A DNA stretch of 64,000 nt from JADKAV01 sp963733395 (GCA_963733395.1 CAVTCZ010000009.1:186001-250000); one strand, 5' to 3'; positions 32,634 through 41,759 are shown, numbered from the stretch's first letter. Notes: a model not told the origin generated them from the sequence alone. Numbers and translations: made by a program.

Positions 32634-34421
32634 ATGAAGGAAGTTTCCGAAGCCCCTCTGATCCCGCCCATCACCTCCGGGAGCCTGACGGATTGTCTGG
32701 TGAACCACGCCGCCAAAACGCCCAACCGCGTCGCGCTGCGCCGGAACACCGATGCCGGATGGCAGGACGTCACTTCGGCGGACTACCTGGCCGAGGTCAA
32801 GGCACTGGCCAAGGGCCTCTACGCCGCCGGCATCCAGCACGGTGACCGGATCGCCATCATGTCCGCGACCAGGTACGAGTGGACGCTGGCCGACTACGCC
32901 GGCTGGTTCGTGGGCGCCACGATGGTCCCGATCTACGAGACCTCGTCGGCCGAACAGGTCGAGTGGATCCTGGGCAACGGCGACTGTGTGGCGGCTTTCC
33001 TGGAGGGCCCGAAGCACCTCGCGACATACGAAGAGGTGGCCGACCGGGTTCCCACCAAGCACGTATGGGTCTTCGATGACGGCGCCATCGACGACCTGGT
33101 GGCTGCGGGAGCGGACGTCACCGACGAGGAGTTGGAGGCGCGCCGCGCGGCCGTGGGTCCCGATGACATCGCGACCCTCATCTACACCTCGGGCACGACC
33201 GGGCGTCCCAAGGGCTGCGTGCTGACCCACTCGAACATGCGCTTCGAGGTCGACAACATCACCCAGAGCATGCCGGACCTGTTCGAAGCCCACGGCTCGA
33301 CCTTGCTGTTCCTCCCCGCGGCGCACGTCTTCGGCCGGGTCGTCCAGATCGGCTGCCTCGAGTCGGGCACGATCCTCGGACACACCTCCGACGTGAAGAA
33401 CATCGTGGCCAACCTGGCGGAGTTCAAGCCGAACTTCCTGCTGTCTGTGCCCCGGGTCTTCGAGAAGGTCTTCAACTCGGCGCAGATGAAGGCCACCGCC
33501 GACGGCAAGGGCCGCATCTTCGACATGGCCGCAAGCACTGCGATCGACTACTCGAGGGCCCAGGAAACCGGTGGCCCGGGACTCTTCCTGCGCCTGAAGC
33601 ACGCGGTGTTCGACAAATTGGTCTACAGCAAGCTTCGTGCGGCACTCGGCGGCGAAGTGGAGTACGCGGTCTCCGCCGGCGCTCCGCTGGGGGCCCGGCT
33701 CGGGCACTTCTTCCGCGGGATCGGGATCACGATCCTCGAGGGCTACGGTCTGACCGAGACCTCCGGGGCGAGCACCATCAACCGCCCGGATGCAATCCGC
33801 GTCGGCACTGTCGGACGGCCCATGCCCGGAGCCGCGGCGCGGATCGCCGACGACGGCGAGATCCTGCTCAAGGGCGGGCAGATCTTCCAGGGCTACTGGA
33901 AGAACGAGAAGGCAACCGACGAGGTGCTGGAGAAGGACGGCTGGTTCCACAGCGGCGACATCGGGGAGATCGACGCCGAGGGCTTCCTGAAGATCACCGG
34001 CCGCAAGAAGGAACTGATCGTGACCGCCGGCGGCAAGAACGTGGCCCCGGCGGTGCTCGAGGACCGCATCCGTGCCAACTGGCTGGTCAGCCAGTGCATG
34101 GTGGTGGGTGACAACAAGCCCTTCATCGCCGCGTTGGTCACCCTGGATGTGGAGGCCCTGCCGGCCTGGCTCGAGCAGCACGACCGGCCCGCCGACACGC
34201 CGCTGGCGGACCTGGCCGAGGACCCGCAGATCATCTCCGAGGTGCAGGCCGCCATCGACGAGGCCAACAAGGCCGTCAGCAACGCCGAGGCGATCAAGAA
34301 GTTCGAGATCCTCAAGGTCGACTGGACCGAGGAGGGTGGTCAGTTGACCCCGTCGATGAAGCTCAAGCGCAACGTCGTGATGGGTGAGTTCGGCGATCAG
34401 GTCGAGGCGCTGTACAGCTGA
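32634..34421 (+). CDS. Long-chain fatty-acid CoA ligase (FadD15-like AMP-binding enzyme)
   Basis: A 595-residue acyl-CoA synthetase that activates fatty acids via an acyl-adenylate. The AMP-binding P-loop is LIYTSGTTGRPKG, followed by GYGLTETSGAS, WFHSGDIGEID and the C-terminal hinge TGRKKELIVTAGGKNV with the catalytic lysine region LTPSMKLKRN near the end. The ATG has AGGAG 8 nt upstream. Its position between the SRPBCC genes and pimB' matches Rv2187. It may serve beta-oxidation or supply acyl chains for the envelope acyltransferase; the context does not decide. Confidence 0.9.
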   Translation: MKEVSEAPLIPPITSGSLTDCLVNHAAKTPNRVALRRNTDAGWQDVTSADYLAEVKALAKGLYAAGIQHGDRIAIMSATRYEWTLADYAGWFVGATMVPIYETSSAEQVEWILGNGDCVAAFLEGPKHLATYEEVADRVPTKHVWVFDDGAIDDLVAAGADVTDEELEARRAAVGPDDIATLIYTSGTTGRPKGCVLTHSNMRFEVDNITQSMPDLFEAHGSTLLFLPAAHVFGRVVQIGCLESGTILGHTSDVKNIVANLAEFKPNFLLSVPRVFEKVFNSAQMKATADGKGRIFDMAASTAIDYSRAQETGGPGLFLRLKHAVFDKLVYSKLRAALGGEVEYAVSAGAPLGARLGHFFRGIGITILEGYGLTETSGASTINRPDAIRVGTVGRPMPGAAARIADDGEILLKGGQIFQGYWKNEKATDEVLEKDGWFHSGDIGEIDAEGFLKITGRKKELIVTAGGKNVAPAVLEDRIRANWLVSQCMVVGDNKPFIAALVTLDVEALPAWLEQHDRPADTPLADLAEDPQIISEVQAAIDEANKAVSNAEAIKKFEILKVDWTEEGGQLTPSMKLKRNVVMGEFGDQVEALYS

Positions 34422-34429
34422 CCCAGCGA

Positions 34430-34465
34430 ACCGGACGCCCGCTGCCCGCGCGGCGGGCGTCCGGT
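34430..34465 (+). terminator. Rho-independent terminator after the acyl-CoA ligase
   Basis: A 13-bp perfect stem (ACCGGACGCCCGC and its complement) around a 10-nt loop, followed by CGTTT. Confidence 0.8.
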
Positions 34466-34536
34466 CGTTTCCGGACCGCGTCGGGGCCCGACACTGGCGC
34501 AAAGTCCACCGAGAGGGCGGCAAACGTGGTGGAATC

Positions 34537-35715
34537 ATGCGCGTGGGCACACTGATCGTCGTCGCGCTCGTAGTGGTCGCGCTGCTGGCGATCGCCGGGA
34601 TCACCTTGTGGACCGTGCAACAGCGCCGGCGCAGCGGCGAGGAGTACCGTTCCGCCCACCGCCTGCTCAGCCGACTGCAGTTGGTCTCACGCCAGCTGCC
34701 GGCTGGTCTCGATGAAGTGGCCCTCGCCCAGCAGACGCTCGAGCAACTCAACAAGGAAGTCCCGTCGCAACGCTCGGTCCTCTACGTGTACCAGGGCGAA
34801 CAACTCGTGCCATACGCCGTCAAAGGCGCCGAACGCAGCCCGTTCCCCGCACTCGAGATGTCCTCGTTGTCCGCGCTGCGAGGCGGTAAGGCCGTCGCCG
34901 GGAAGGGAGTGGTCTCGGGCGGCCCACAGCAGGAGGCGTTGATCCCGTTGACTCTCGGCTCCCGATTGGTCGGCCTCGCCGCCTTGCAGAACGACACCCA
35001 GCCCTTCGACTCGGCAACCCTGCGGCAGGCCATGGCCGGGGCGCAAGAAGCGGCGCTGCGTATCGACAGCGGGCGCCTGTTCGCCGACGTCCGGACCGCT
35101 GCCACCACCGAGGAGCGCCGACGCCTGGCCCGGGAGATCCACGACGGGATCGCCCAGGAACTGGCAAGCGTCGGCTACGCCCTCGATGTCCTCGTGGCGG
35201 ACCTGCAGGGAACCGAAGGTCAGGCCCTCGCCGACGACATCCGCACCGAGGTCCGGCGGATCATCTCCGAACTGCGGCTGAGCATCTTCGATCTGCGGGC
35301 GGACGTGCAGCCTGGCGCAGGTCTGGGCTCCGCGCTCACCAGTTACGTGCAGCAAGCCGGCACGGCGGCGGGGCTCACGGTGCACCTGGTCATGGACGAA
35401 GCACACGACCGGCTGGCGCTGGTCCAGGAGACCGAACTCCTGCGGATCGCCCAGGAGGCCGTGACGAACGTGCGACGGCACGCCAACGCGGAGAACGTTT
35501 GGGTGACATGTCGGGTGGACCCGCCGCACGCGTTCCTGCGGGTCGCCGATGATGGCTGCGGCATGGACTCGCCGCGCAACGACAGCTTCGGGTTGGACAT
35601 TATGCAGGAACGAGCCAACAGAATTGGCGCAGAATTGGCGTGGCACCCGCGCGACGGTGGAGGCACCGTCCTGGAGTTGGTCCTGCAACCGGCCGCTGGC
35701 GACAGGGAGGAGTAG
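34537..35715 (+). CDS. Sensor histidine kinase, NarL/DesK-type (HisKA_3)
   Basis: A 392-residue kinase with one N-terminal membrane helix (about residues 3-25), a GAF-like sensory region (about 60-175), the HisKA_3 phosphoacceptor helix RLAREIHDGIAQELASVGY with its His, and an ATPase domain with EAVTNVRRHANAENV (N box), VADDGCGMD and GFGLxxM-type SFGLDIMQERA. It pairs with the response regulator 4 bp downstream. The single membrane helix with no large external domain suggests an intracellular or membrane-derived signal. Confidence 0.9.
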   Translation: MRVGTLIVVALVVVALLAIAGITLWTVQQRRRSGEEYRSAHRLLSRLQLVSRQLPAGLDEVALAQQTLEQLNKEVPSQRSVLYVYQGEQLVPYAVKGAERSPFPALEMSSLSALRGGKAVAGKGVVSGGPQQEALIPLTLGSRLVGLAALQNDTQPFDSATLRQAMAGAQEAALRIDSGRLFADVRTAATTEERRRLAREIHDGIAQELASVGYALDVLVADLQGTEGQALADDIRTEVRRIISELRLSIFDLRADVQPGAGLGSALTSYVQQAGTAAGLTVHLVMDEAHDRLALVQETELLRIAQEAVTNVRRHANAENVWVTCRVDPPHAFLRVADDGCGMDSPRNDSFGLDIMQERANRIGAELAWHPRDGGGTVLELVLQPAAGDREE

Positions 35716-35719
35716 TCCG

Positions 35720-36361
35720 ATGACGATCTCGGTGCTCCTCGTGGACGACCACGAACTGATTCGGCAAGGTCTGCGCCGGTCCTTCGAGCGGGATGGCGAC
35801 TTCGAGGTCGTCGGTGAAGCCGGATCGGTGGCCGATGCCGAGCGGCTGCTGCGGATAACCCGGCCGGACGTCGTGGTGCTCGATGTGCGACTCCCGGACG
35901 GCTCCGGCCTGAAACTCGCAGCAGGTTCGCGCGATCGGTATCCGCAGCTCGGGATCGTCATTCTCACGATGTACGCCGGCGACGAGCAACTGTTCGCCGC
36001 TCTGGAAGCCGGCGCCTCGGCATTCGTGCCGAAGAACGCCCCGTCCGACGACGTGGTTGCCGCCGCCCGGCACGCGGCAACCAATCCGCAGTCGTTCACC
36101 GCCAAGGACCTCGCCGATGCCATGAAGCGCAAGTTGAGCCCCAGCGGCCCACAACTGAGCCCGCGCGAGCGTGAGGTCCTGCAACTGTTGGCGGACGGCC
36201 TCGGCGTGGCGCAGATCTCGCGCCGGTTGTTCATCAGCGAGTCCACGACCAAGACCCACATCTCCAAGCTCTACGAGAAACTCGGTGCCGGCAACCGCGC
36301 GCAGGCGCTGATGACCGCGCTGAAACTCGGCCTGCTGCGGCAGTCGGACCCGACCGTCTGA
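35720..36361 (+). CDS. LuxR/NarL-type response regulator
   Basis: A 213-residue regulator. The receiver domain has VDDHELIRQG, phosphoacceptor Asp in VVVLDVRLPDG and Lys in FVPKNAP. The C-terminal LuxR helix-turn-helix is PREREVLQLLADGLGVAQIS and SESTTKTHISKLYEKL. It is encoded 4 bp after the histidine kinase stop and is its certain partner. The next gene, a mannosyltransferase-like protein, begins 15 bp later and may belong to the same transcript. The regulon is unknown. Confidence 0.92.
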   Translation: MTISVLLVDDHELIRQGLRRSFERDGDFEVVGEAGSVADAERLLRITRPDVVVLDVRLPDGSGLKLAAGSRDRYPQLGIVILTMYAGDEQLFAALEAGASAFVPKNAPSDDVVAAARHAATNPQSFTAKDLADAMKRKLSPSGPQLSPREREVLQLLADGLGVAQISRRLFISESTTKTHISKLYEKLGAGNRAQALMTALKLGLLRQSDPTV

Positions 36362-36376
36362 CCTGAGATACTCGAG

Positions 36377-37640
36377 ATGCCCGGCGCCCACCGCCGGACC
36401 GATCGATCGGAGTCCCCCACGTGCAGTTCCACGCCACCGGCGCGCCGATGGTGGGTGCTGCCGACCGTAGTCTTCGGGCTCACCCGGTTGTGGCTGCTGC
36501 TGATCCCGTTCGGGGTCATCCCCTACCTCGGCGGCGCCCTGGTCATCAACGATGTGACGCTGTACGAGCAGTGGGCGCAGATCCTGCAGGGCGGCCAGTT
36601 CCCGATCGGCGACGAGATGTGGCAGTACCCCCCGCTGGTGGGACCACTCTTCGCGCTCGGGGCCCTGTTCCCGCCGGACCCCACGCTCGGCCTCGTGCTG
36701 CTGATGCTGGCGTTCGACACCGCCACCTTCGTGGTCCTGATGCGGGCGACCGGTCGGGGAGGGTCCATCGAGGGACCCTGGGCCTGGGTCGCGGCGGGCA
36801 TGCTCATCGGTCCGGTCTGGCTGACCCGCTTCGACGTCATCCCGTCGCTGTTCGCGGTCCTGGGTCTGCTGGCAGTGTCCCGGCCCATGCGCTCCGGCGC
36901 GATGCTCGCCGTCGGCGCCCTGCTGAAGGTCTGGCCGGCGCTGCTGCTGCTGGCCGTCCCACGGCGTGGATTCGGCAAGGCCCTGCTCGGATTCGCCCTC
37001 ACCGGTCGTGGCGATCCTCGGCACCCTGCTGGTCACCATGGACGGCGCGGGCGCCTTCGCCTCGGAGCAGCGCGCTCGCGGCCTGCAGGTGGAGTCCGTC
37101 CCCGCCTGGCTGTTCCTGGTCGGGCATCACCTCGGCTGGCATCGCACCTTCATCTATCGCTACGGGGCCATGGAGGTGGAAGCCGCAGGCACGCAGACGG
37201 TCGCACTGGCCGTGACCGTGCTGGCCGTGGCCGGTCTGCTCGCTCTGGCGGCACTGCGCTTCACCGGGCGCCTCGATCACGCCGCACCCGCCGACATCGG
37301 CCTGGTCGTCGTGCTGTTCTCGATGGTCACCTCCCGGGTCCTGTCACCGCAGTACCTGGTGTGGGTGGCCGCCATCGGGGCCGTCTGCTTGCTCGACCCG
37401 GGAACCCGGATGCGGCCCATCATCGTGCTGCTGATGCCGGTGGCCGCGCTCGGCCAGATCCTTTACCCCATGCACTACGACTGGCTGCTCTCCGACCAGT
37501 TGAACGGTCTGGCGATCCAGTCCGTACGGCTCCTGCTACTGCTGATCGCCACCGGGTGGGGCGGTTGGCGGTTACTGCGCCGCACCGCCAGCGACCCCGT
37601 CGGGGTCGATGCCGTCCAACAGGTCCGTCAGACGGCCTGA
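36377..37640 (+). CDS. GT87/DUF2029-like polyprenol-dependent mannosyltransferase, frameshifted near 37003
   Basis: A membrane glycosyltransferase of about 420 residues in two frames. Frame one (from 36377) gives WLLLIPFGVIPYLGGALVIN, a loop with NDVTLYEQW and GDEMWQYPPLVGP, and helices up to LLGFALT. Frame two continues VVAILGTLLVTMDGAGAF and SVPAWLFLVGHHLGW through to the stop at 37640. Deleting one G of ACCGGTCGTGG joins them as FALTVVAILG. The family uses polyprenyl-phosphate sugars outside the membrane; by gene order it may correspond to Rv2181 (MptC-type). Its end overlaps pimB' by 69 bp, tail to tail. Confidence 0.75.
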
Positions 37641-38741
37641 CACGATCGGCCAGGTCCACTGCTGCTCGACCCAACTGCGCCCCCGCTGCCCCATCGCCGT
37701 GGCCAGTGCCGGATCCGCCAACAGATCGGCGACCCGCCGCGCCACCTGGCCCAGATTGCGGCCGTCCACCACGAAACCCGTCTCACCGTCCAGCACGGCG
37801 TCGGGTGCGCCGCCGGAGTTCCCGGCGATCACGGGCAGCCCGACCGCCCCCGCCTCGAGGTACACGATGCCCAGGCCCTCGACATCCCAGCCCCGGTTGC
37901 GGGTCCGGCAGGGCATGGCGAACACGTCACCCGCCGCGTAGTGCAACGGGAGGGCCTCCCACGGCACAGTGCCGGTGAGGACCACGCTGTCGGCAACTCC
38001 GGTTTCGGCCACCAGTTGATCGAGTTTCGAGCGGTACGGCCCACCGCCGACGATCAGCAGCGCGGCATCCGGGACCGTGCGCTGGATCAGCGGCAGTGCC
38101 CGGATGAGCGTGTCCTGACCCTTGCGCGGCATCAACCGGGACACACACACGACCACCGGCCGGTCGGCCAGGCCCAGCTCGGCGCGCAGCGCCCGGCCAT
38201 CGGGCCGAACCCGCGGGTGGAACGTCTCCGCGTCGACCCCGGGCACCAACCTGCGCATCCGGGCGGCTGCCGCGGGGCGCAGTGCGGATGCGATCCGGTG
38301 CCGGGTGTACTCCCCCAAGTAGGTGACTGTGTCGACCGAATCGCCGATGGAGCGCAACACCGACTTCGCCCCGACGGTAGTGGCCCAGGCCGCCTCGTGA
38401 CCGTGGGTCATGGCGACGATCGGACCCATCCCCTGGGATCGCAGCCGCGGCGCCATCAGGCCCAGGGGCGCGGCCGCTCCGAACAGCACCCGGGTGCACG
38501 AGTAGTCCGCCGCAATCTGGCGCGCGCGGTTCAGCACCATCGGCTCGGGCAACATCAGAGATGTGCGGTGCCGGATCACCGGGAACGGCTGCTCGGCATC
38601 GAACTGCTCTGCCCGCTTCCAGGCCGGCGCGTACACCACGACCGTTTCGGGATCCTGGTGCAGCAGGACGCCATGCACGAAAGCCTGGATGCCACCGGCG
38701 CGCGGTGGGAAGTCGTTCGTGACGACGAGGGTTCTTTCCAC
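37572..38741 (-). CDS. pimB: Phosphatidylinositol monomannoside mannosyltransferase (PimB'-like GT4)
   Basis: A 389-residue GT4 glycosyltransferase starting MERTLVVTNDFPPRAGGIQAF in outline, the signature opening of PimB' proteins. The C-terminal nucleotide-sugar domain has VVCVSRLMPRKGQDTLI, ALLIVGGGPY and the EX7E-type segment EGLGIVYLEAGAVGLPVIAG. PimB' uses GDP-mannose to add the second mannose to PIM1 on the cytoplasmic leaflet. It corresponds to Rv2188c by position. The start GTG lies 3 bp after the NlpC/P60 stop, so both are in one operon. Confidence 0.85.
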   Translation of the reverse strand: MERTLVVTNDFPPRAGGIQAFVHGVLLHQDPETVVVYAPAWKRAEQFDAEQPFPVIRHRTSLMLPEPMVLNRARQIAADYSCTRVLFGAAAPLGLMAPRLRSQGMGPIVAMTHGHEAAWATTVGAKSVLRSIGDSVDTVTYLGEYTRHRIASALRPAAAARMRRLVPGVDAETFHPRVRPDGRALRAELGLADRPVVVCVSRLMPRKGQDTLIRALPLIQRTVPDAALLIVGGGPYRSKLDQLVAETGVADSVVLTGTVPWEALPLHYAAGDVFAMPCRTRNRGWDVEGLGIVYLEAGAVGLPVIAGNSGGAPDAVLDGETGFVVDGRNLGQVARRVADLLADPALATAMGQRGRSWVEQQWTWPIVSGRLTDLLDGIDPDGVAGGAAQ

Positions 38742-38744
38742 CGG

Positions 38745-39785
38745 CTAGGGCTTCGGCCGACCTGCGCCGGCGAACTCCGACATGAACTCGTTGGTGAACA
38801 ACTTCTCGTAGACGACGCCGTCCCGGGGGCTCTTCGCGTGGACGAAGTACCCGTCGCCGGTGTACACACCCGCATGCTTGCCGGTGCCGTAGAGGAAGAC
38901 GATGTCACCAGGGGCCAACTGCGTGATGTCCACCCGCTCGGTCTTGTCGTACTGGCCCTGGACCGAGTGCGGCAGTTTCACCCCGGCCTGCTCCCACGCC
39001 GCCAGCACCAGACCGGAGGCGTCGAAAGCGTCCGGACCGGTGGCACCCGCTTCGAACGCTTTGCCCGCCTGCTTGACGGCGAATTTCACAACCGGCTTGG
39101 TGGTGGACTCAGGCAACTCCGAGATCGCGTCGACCGCATCATCGGCTTGATTCTGCTGCTGCTGCTGTTGCTTGGCCAGTTCGTCTGCGAGTTGTTGCTG
39201 CTGCTCGACCTGCAACTGGGAAAGCAGGGATGTCGATTCCGCGACCTTCGCGTCGATCGCCGCCTTGGCGTCGAGGATGTCGTTACGCGCTCTGTCGGCC
39301 TTCTTCTCAGCCTTCTCCAGGGCGGCTTCATCCCGCACCAGTTGTTGCTCGGCCACTTCCGTGCGCACGAGGGCCGAGTTCTGCTGACTGGCGATGATCC
39401 GGGCGGTGTCCAGCGTGACCAACCAGTCCGACGGCGCCTCGGTCGCCAACATCAACAGACTCGGATCCACGCCGCCGTTGCGGTAGATCTGACTGACGAC
39501 CTGGTTCAGGGTGTTCTGGCTGGCGGCGAGGCTCTGCTGGGTGGCGGCGAGTTCGGCCTGCTTGTCCGTGACCGCCTGCTGGGCCTCCTGCCACTCGATG
39601 GTGGCGTCGTTGGCCTCCTCGGCGGCAGCGGCGGCCTGTTGCTGCAGGTCGGCCAACTGCGTCTGCACCTGGGCGATCTGCTGGTCGATGTCAGCGTGGG
39701 CGACCGAGACCGGAAACAGCAGCAGGGCGCACGAGAATCCCAGCAACCAGCGCCGGGTTGACCCGATACGTCCCCATGACACCAT
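38745..39785 (-). CDS. Secreted NlpC/P60-like protein lacking the catalytic cysteine
   Basis: A 346-residue protein with a signal peptide (RRWLLGFSCALLLFPVSVAHA), a long coiled coil (about 33-215, with a run of glutamines) and a C-terminal NlpC/P60 domain. The family active site FDCSGL reads FDASGL here (Ala256; codon GCC). The usual histidines remain in KHAGVYTG (His304) and FVHAKSP (His316). Peptidoglycan hydrolase activity is therefore unlikely; a scaffold or amidase-activator role like other coiled-coil envelope proteins is possible. It corresponds to Rv2190c by order and is co-transcribed with pimB'. Confidence 0.85.
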   Translation of the reverse strand: MVSWGRIGSTRRWLLGFSCALLLFPVSVAHADIDQQIAQVQTQLADLQQQAAAAAEEANDATIEWQEAQQAVTDKQAELAATQQSLAASQNTLNQVVSQIYRNGGVDPSLLMLATEAPSDWLVTLDTARIIASQQNSALVRTEVAEQQLVRDEAALEKAEKKADRARNDILDAKAAIDAKVAESTSLLSQLQVEQQQQLADELAKQQQQQQNQADDAVDAISELPESTTKPVVKFAVKQAGKAFEAGATGPDAFDASGLVLAAWEQAGVKLPHSVQGQYDKTERVDITQLAPGDIVFLYGTGKHAGVYTGDGYFVHAKSPRDGVVYEKLFTNEFMSEFAGAGRPKP

Positions 39786-39816
39786 TGTGCACCCGATCCG
39801 CGGAGCATGGCCCACC

Positions 39817-39993
39817 TCACACGGCGCGCACGAAGCGTAACGGGGCAACGAGCCCGGAGGCGGCCAGCGCATCCATGGCTGCGACCTCGTCGACAGTCAA
39901 CTGACCATCGGCTGGGGAATCGAGTAGAGCTGTCACCACACAGTCCGCGCATGCGGCTGGTCGGGCTGTGCAACGAGCACAATCAATGAGCAT
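39817..39993 (-). CDS. Small four-cysteine protein (CxxC-x7-CxxC)
   Basis: A 58-residue protein beginning MLIDCARCTARPAACADCVV, with two CxxC pairs that could bind zinc or another metal, followed by a short helical tail ending APLRFVRAV. The ATG at 39993 has GAGGAG upstream, which decides the start over a GTG five codons earlier. I recall similar small proteins next to NlpC/P60 genes in other actinobacteria. Function is unknown. It precedes the NlpC/P60 gene by 31 bp and probably shares its promoter. Confidence 0.7.
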   Translation of the reverse strand: MLIDCARCTARPAACADCVVTALLDSPADGQLTVDEVAAMDALAASGLVAPLRFVRAV

Positions 39994-40040
39994 CTGAGGT
40001 CTCCTCACGTCGTGTGCCGACCGTAGAGAGACCCTCTGAC

Positions 40041-40072
40041 AAAACCGTCGCTCCGGATTCGAACGGGGAGTC
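40041..40072 (+). repeat. 32-bp direct repeat, left copy
   Basis: Starts AAAACCGTCG and ends AACGGGGAGTC; it recurs at 40550-40581 with four mismatches, bracketing a 477-bp non-coding block that contains repeats C and D. Confidence 0.75.
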
Positions 40073-40107
40073 AGGTGGCGCAGGGCGAGCTCGGCGGCCG
40101 ATCACCG

Positions 40108-40233
40108 CGAGTGTTGCGCGGTTGCGGTCCGCGGACCACGACTGTTGCACGGTTGTCGGTTCTGCACCCCCAAAACCAGCAACCGCGCAACAGTCGTGGG
40201 ACGACACCAGCAACCGCGCAACAGTCGTTGCGG
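40108..40233. repeat. Nested palindromic repeat family C
   Basis: Four copies of a core like GCAACCGCGCAACAGTCG: two inverted (about 40108-40127 and 40135-40160) and two direct (about 40177-40199 and 40207-40233). The layout is the same as family A but the core is different. No open reading frame with coding character is seen in 40009-40676. Confidence 0.7.
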
Positions 40234-40295
40234 GCGGCGGGACCGCGCCAGGATGGCGACCGTCGGCGACCCGCGGGGCGTGGGCTGCCGGTGTT

Positions 40296-40549
40296 GGTGA
40301 GTGTTCGTGCAGAACGTTGACGTTCGGCGAACCGCTGAACGTCAACGAACTGCACCAACGCCATCGAACTGCACGAGCGTCAACGAACCCGTCCGGTCCG
40401 ACCCCCGGGCACCCACCGAGGAGTGGTCACCCGAGCCGGCCGGGGCCGCAGCAGCCTGGACCGGCCACCGGCACTGGCAGGACCCCTGTACCACACCCCG
40501 CACCGCACACCGCCAAGATCAGACTCCCCGCTCACATCCGAAGCGCCAC
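40296..40549 (+). repeat. Repeat family D, copy 1
   Basis: About 254 bp that match the reverse complement of 63773-64000. Shared blocks include GGTGAGTGTTCGTGCAGAA, GCACGAGCGTCAACGAACCC, GCAGCCTGGACCGGC and CTCACATCCGAAGCGCCAC, separated by small indels. It contains the fold-back GTTGACGTTC/GAACGTCAAC. It has no transposase or clear coding frame. Confidence 0.8.
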
Positions 40550-40581
40550 AAAACCGTCGGTTCGGACTCAAACGGGGAGTC
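40550..40581 (+). repeat. 32-bp direct repeat, right copy
   Basis: Right-hand partner of 40041-40072. Its GGGGAGTC end can also pair with GACTCCCC at 40522. Confidence 0.75.
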
Positions 40582-40676
40582 GCCGGTCCTGGCCGGTTCG
40601 GGGGCGTCGATGCCAACCACCAGCACCCCTGACCCCCCGCCGCAGTTCAACGGTCCACAGCAACGGCGCCGACGGG

Positions 40677-41759
40677 TCAGCCGTCACCCAGGCCAGGCGC
40701 CCGCAACGGCCGTTCCTCCCCCGGATCCAGCCAGGGCAGCGCGGCGAAGACCTCGTGGCGGCTGCCGTCCGCGGCCTCGACCGGTCGCAGCACCGGACGG
40801 GCCCGCAGGTTGGGGTGCTGCATGGCCTGCGCGAGAGTCAATGCCGGACCCACGCAGGTGTCCGCGAACGCCAGTTCGGCCAGCCAATCGGCCCGTGGCC
40901 GGCCGGCGAAGGTCCGTTGCAGGATCGCCCTGAGATCCCCTTGCTGCGCAGGGTCGTACTGGGCGGCCTTCCACTCGGGCAGGCCGATGCGGTCCAGGAT
41001 CTCCGCGAAGAACTTCGGCTCCAGCGCACCGACTGTCAGCCACAGTCCGTCAGCACACTCGTACACCTCGTAGCAGGCCCACTTGCCGGTCAGATCCCAC
41101 GGCGTGTCGGGAGACTGCCCGGACGCCAGCCAGCCGCCGAGCGGCAGTTGCGCCAAGGACATGGCCGCGTCGACCATGGCCACCTCTGAGCGCACGAAGC
41201 GGCCGCTGCTGCTGACCCGCAGCCCCGCCACCACCGCCAGAGCGGCGTGCAGGCCCGCCGCGACGTCGGCCATCTGCACACCCGGAGTGCGCGGGTCACC
41301 ACCCAGAGTGAGCACCCCGCCGTAGCCGAGGGCGTTGATGTCGTGCCCCGGCACCTGCTCGAGCTCACCACCGGAACCGTAGGCGTCGATGGTCACGTGG
41401 ACCAGGTCGGGCCGCAGCTCCTCGAGCCGGGCAGGCCCGAAGCCGAGGCGATCCAGCACGCCGGGCCGGAACGAATCGACCAGGACGTGGCACTGCGAGA
41501 CGAGTTCGGCGAATCCCTGGGAGCCCGCCTCGGTCTTGAGGTCCAGGACCCGGCTGGACTTGCCCCGGTTCAACTGCACGAACGCCCCGGACTCCCCGGA
41601 CGCCAGATACGGGCCCACCCACCGGGTGCCGTCCCCTTCCGGCGCCTCCACCTTGATGACCTCGGCGCCGAGTTCGACCAGGATGACGGTGGCGAAGTTC
41701 CCGGGCAGCAGCCGGGTCATGTCGATGACCTTCACGCCGGTCAGGGGCAGCTCAGGCAT
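40677..41759 (-). CDS. CaiB/BaiF-family CoA-transferase (alpha-methylacyl-CoA racemase/formyl-CoA transferase group)
   Basis: A 360-residue class III CoA-transferase. The family start GVKVIDMTRLLPGNFATVIL and AEVIKVEAPEGDGTR, the catalytic region GHDINALGYGG with its Asp, and the RSEVAMVDAAMSL segment are clear. Members move CoA between acids or racemise 2-methylacyl-CoAs, so a role in branched fatty acid or sterol side-chain metabolism is possible; the substrate is not inferable. The ATG overlaps the stop of the upstream zinc-ribbon gene by 8 bp, so the two are co-expressed. Confidence 0.85.
   Translation of the reverse strand: MPELPLTGVKVIDMTRLLPGNFATVILVELGAEVIKVEAPEGDGTRWVGPYLASGESGAFVQLNRGKSSRVLDLKTEAGSQGFAELVSQCHVLVDSFRPGVLDRLGFGPARLEELRPDLVHVTIDAYGSGGELEQVPGHDINALGYGGVLTLGGDPRTPGVQMADVAAGLHAALAVVAGLRVSSSGRFVRSEVAMVDAAMSLAQLPLGGWLASGQSPDTPWDLTGKWACYEVYECADGLWLTVGALEPKFFAEILDRIGLPEWKAAQYDPAQQGDLRAILQRTFAGRPRADWLAELAFADTCVGPALTLAQAMQHPNLRARPVLRPVEAADGSRHEVFAALPWLDPGEERPLRAPGLGDG

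Noticed and set aside
36421..37215. A 264-codon frame inside the GT87 gene
   Set aside because: Shadow frame with Arg/Ala-rich composition; the hydrophobic helices of the real protein are in the two other frames joined at the frameshift.
40009..40676. A coding region in the gap between the cysteine-rich small protein and the CoA-transferase (several short open frames)
   Set aside because: Frames are Arg/Pro/Thr-rich and follow repeat boundaries. The matching copy at 63.8 kb does not conserve a single frame through its indels.
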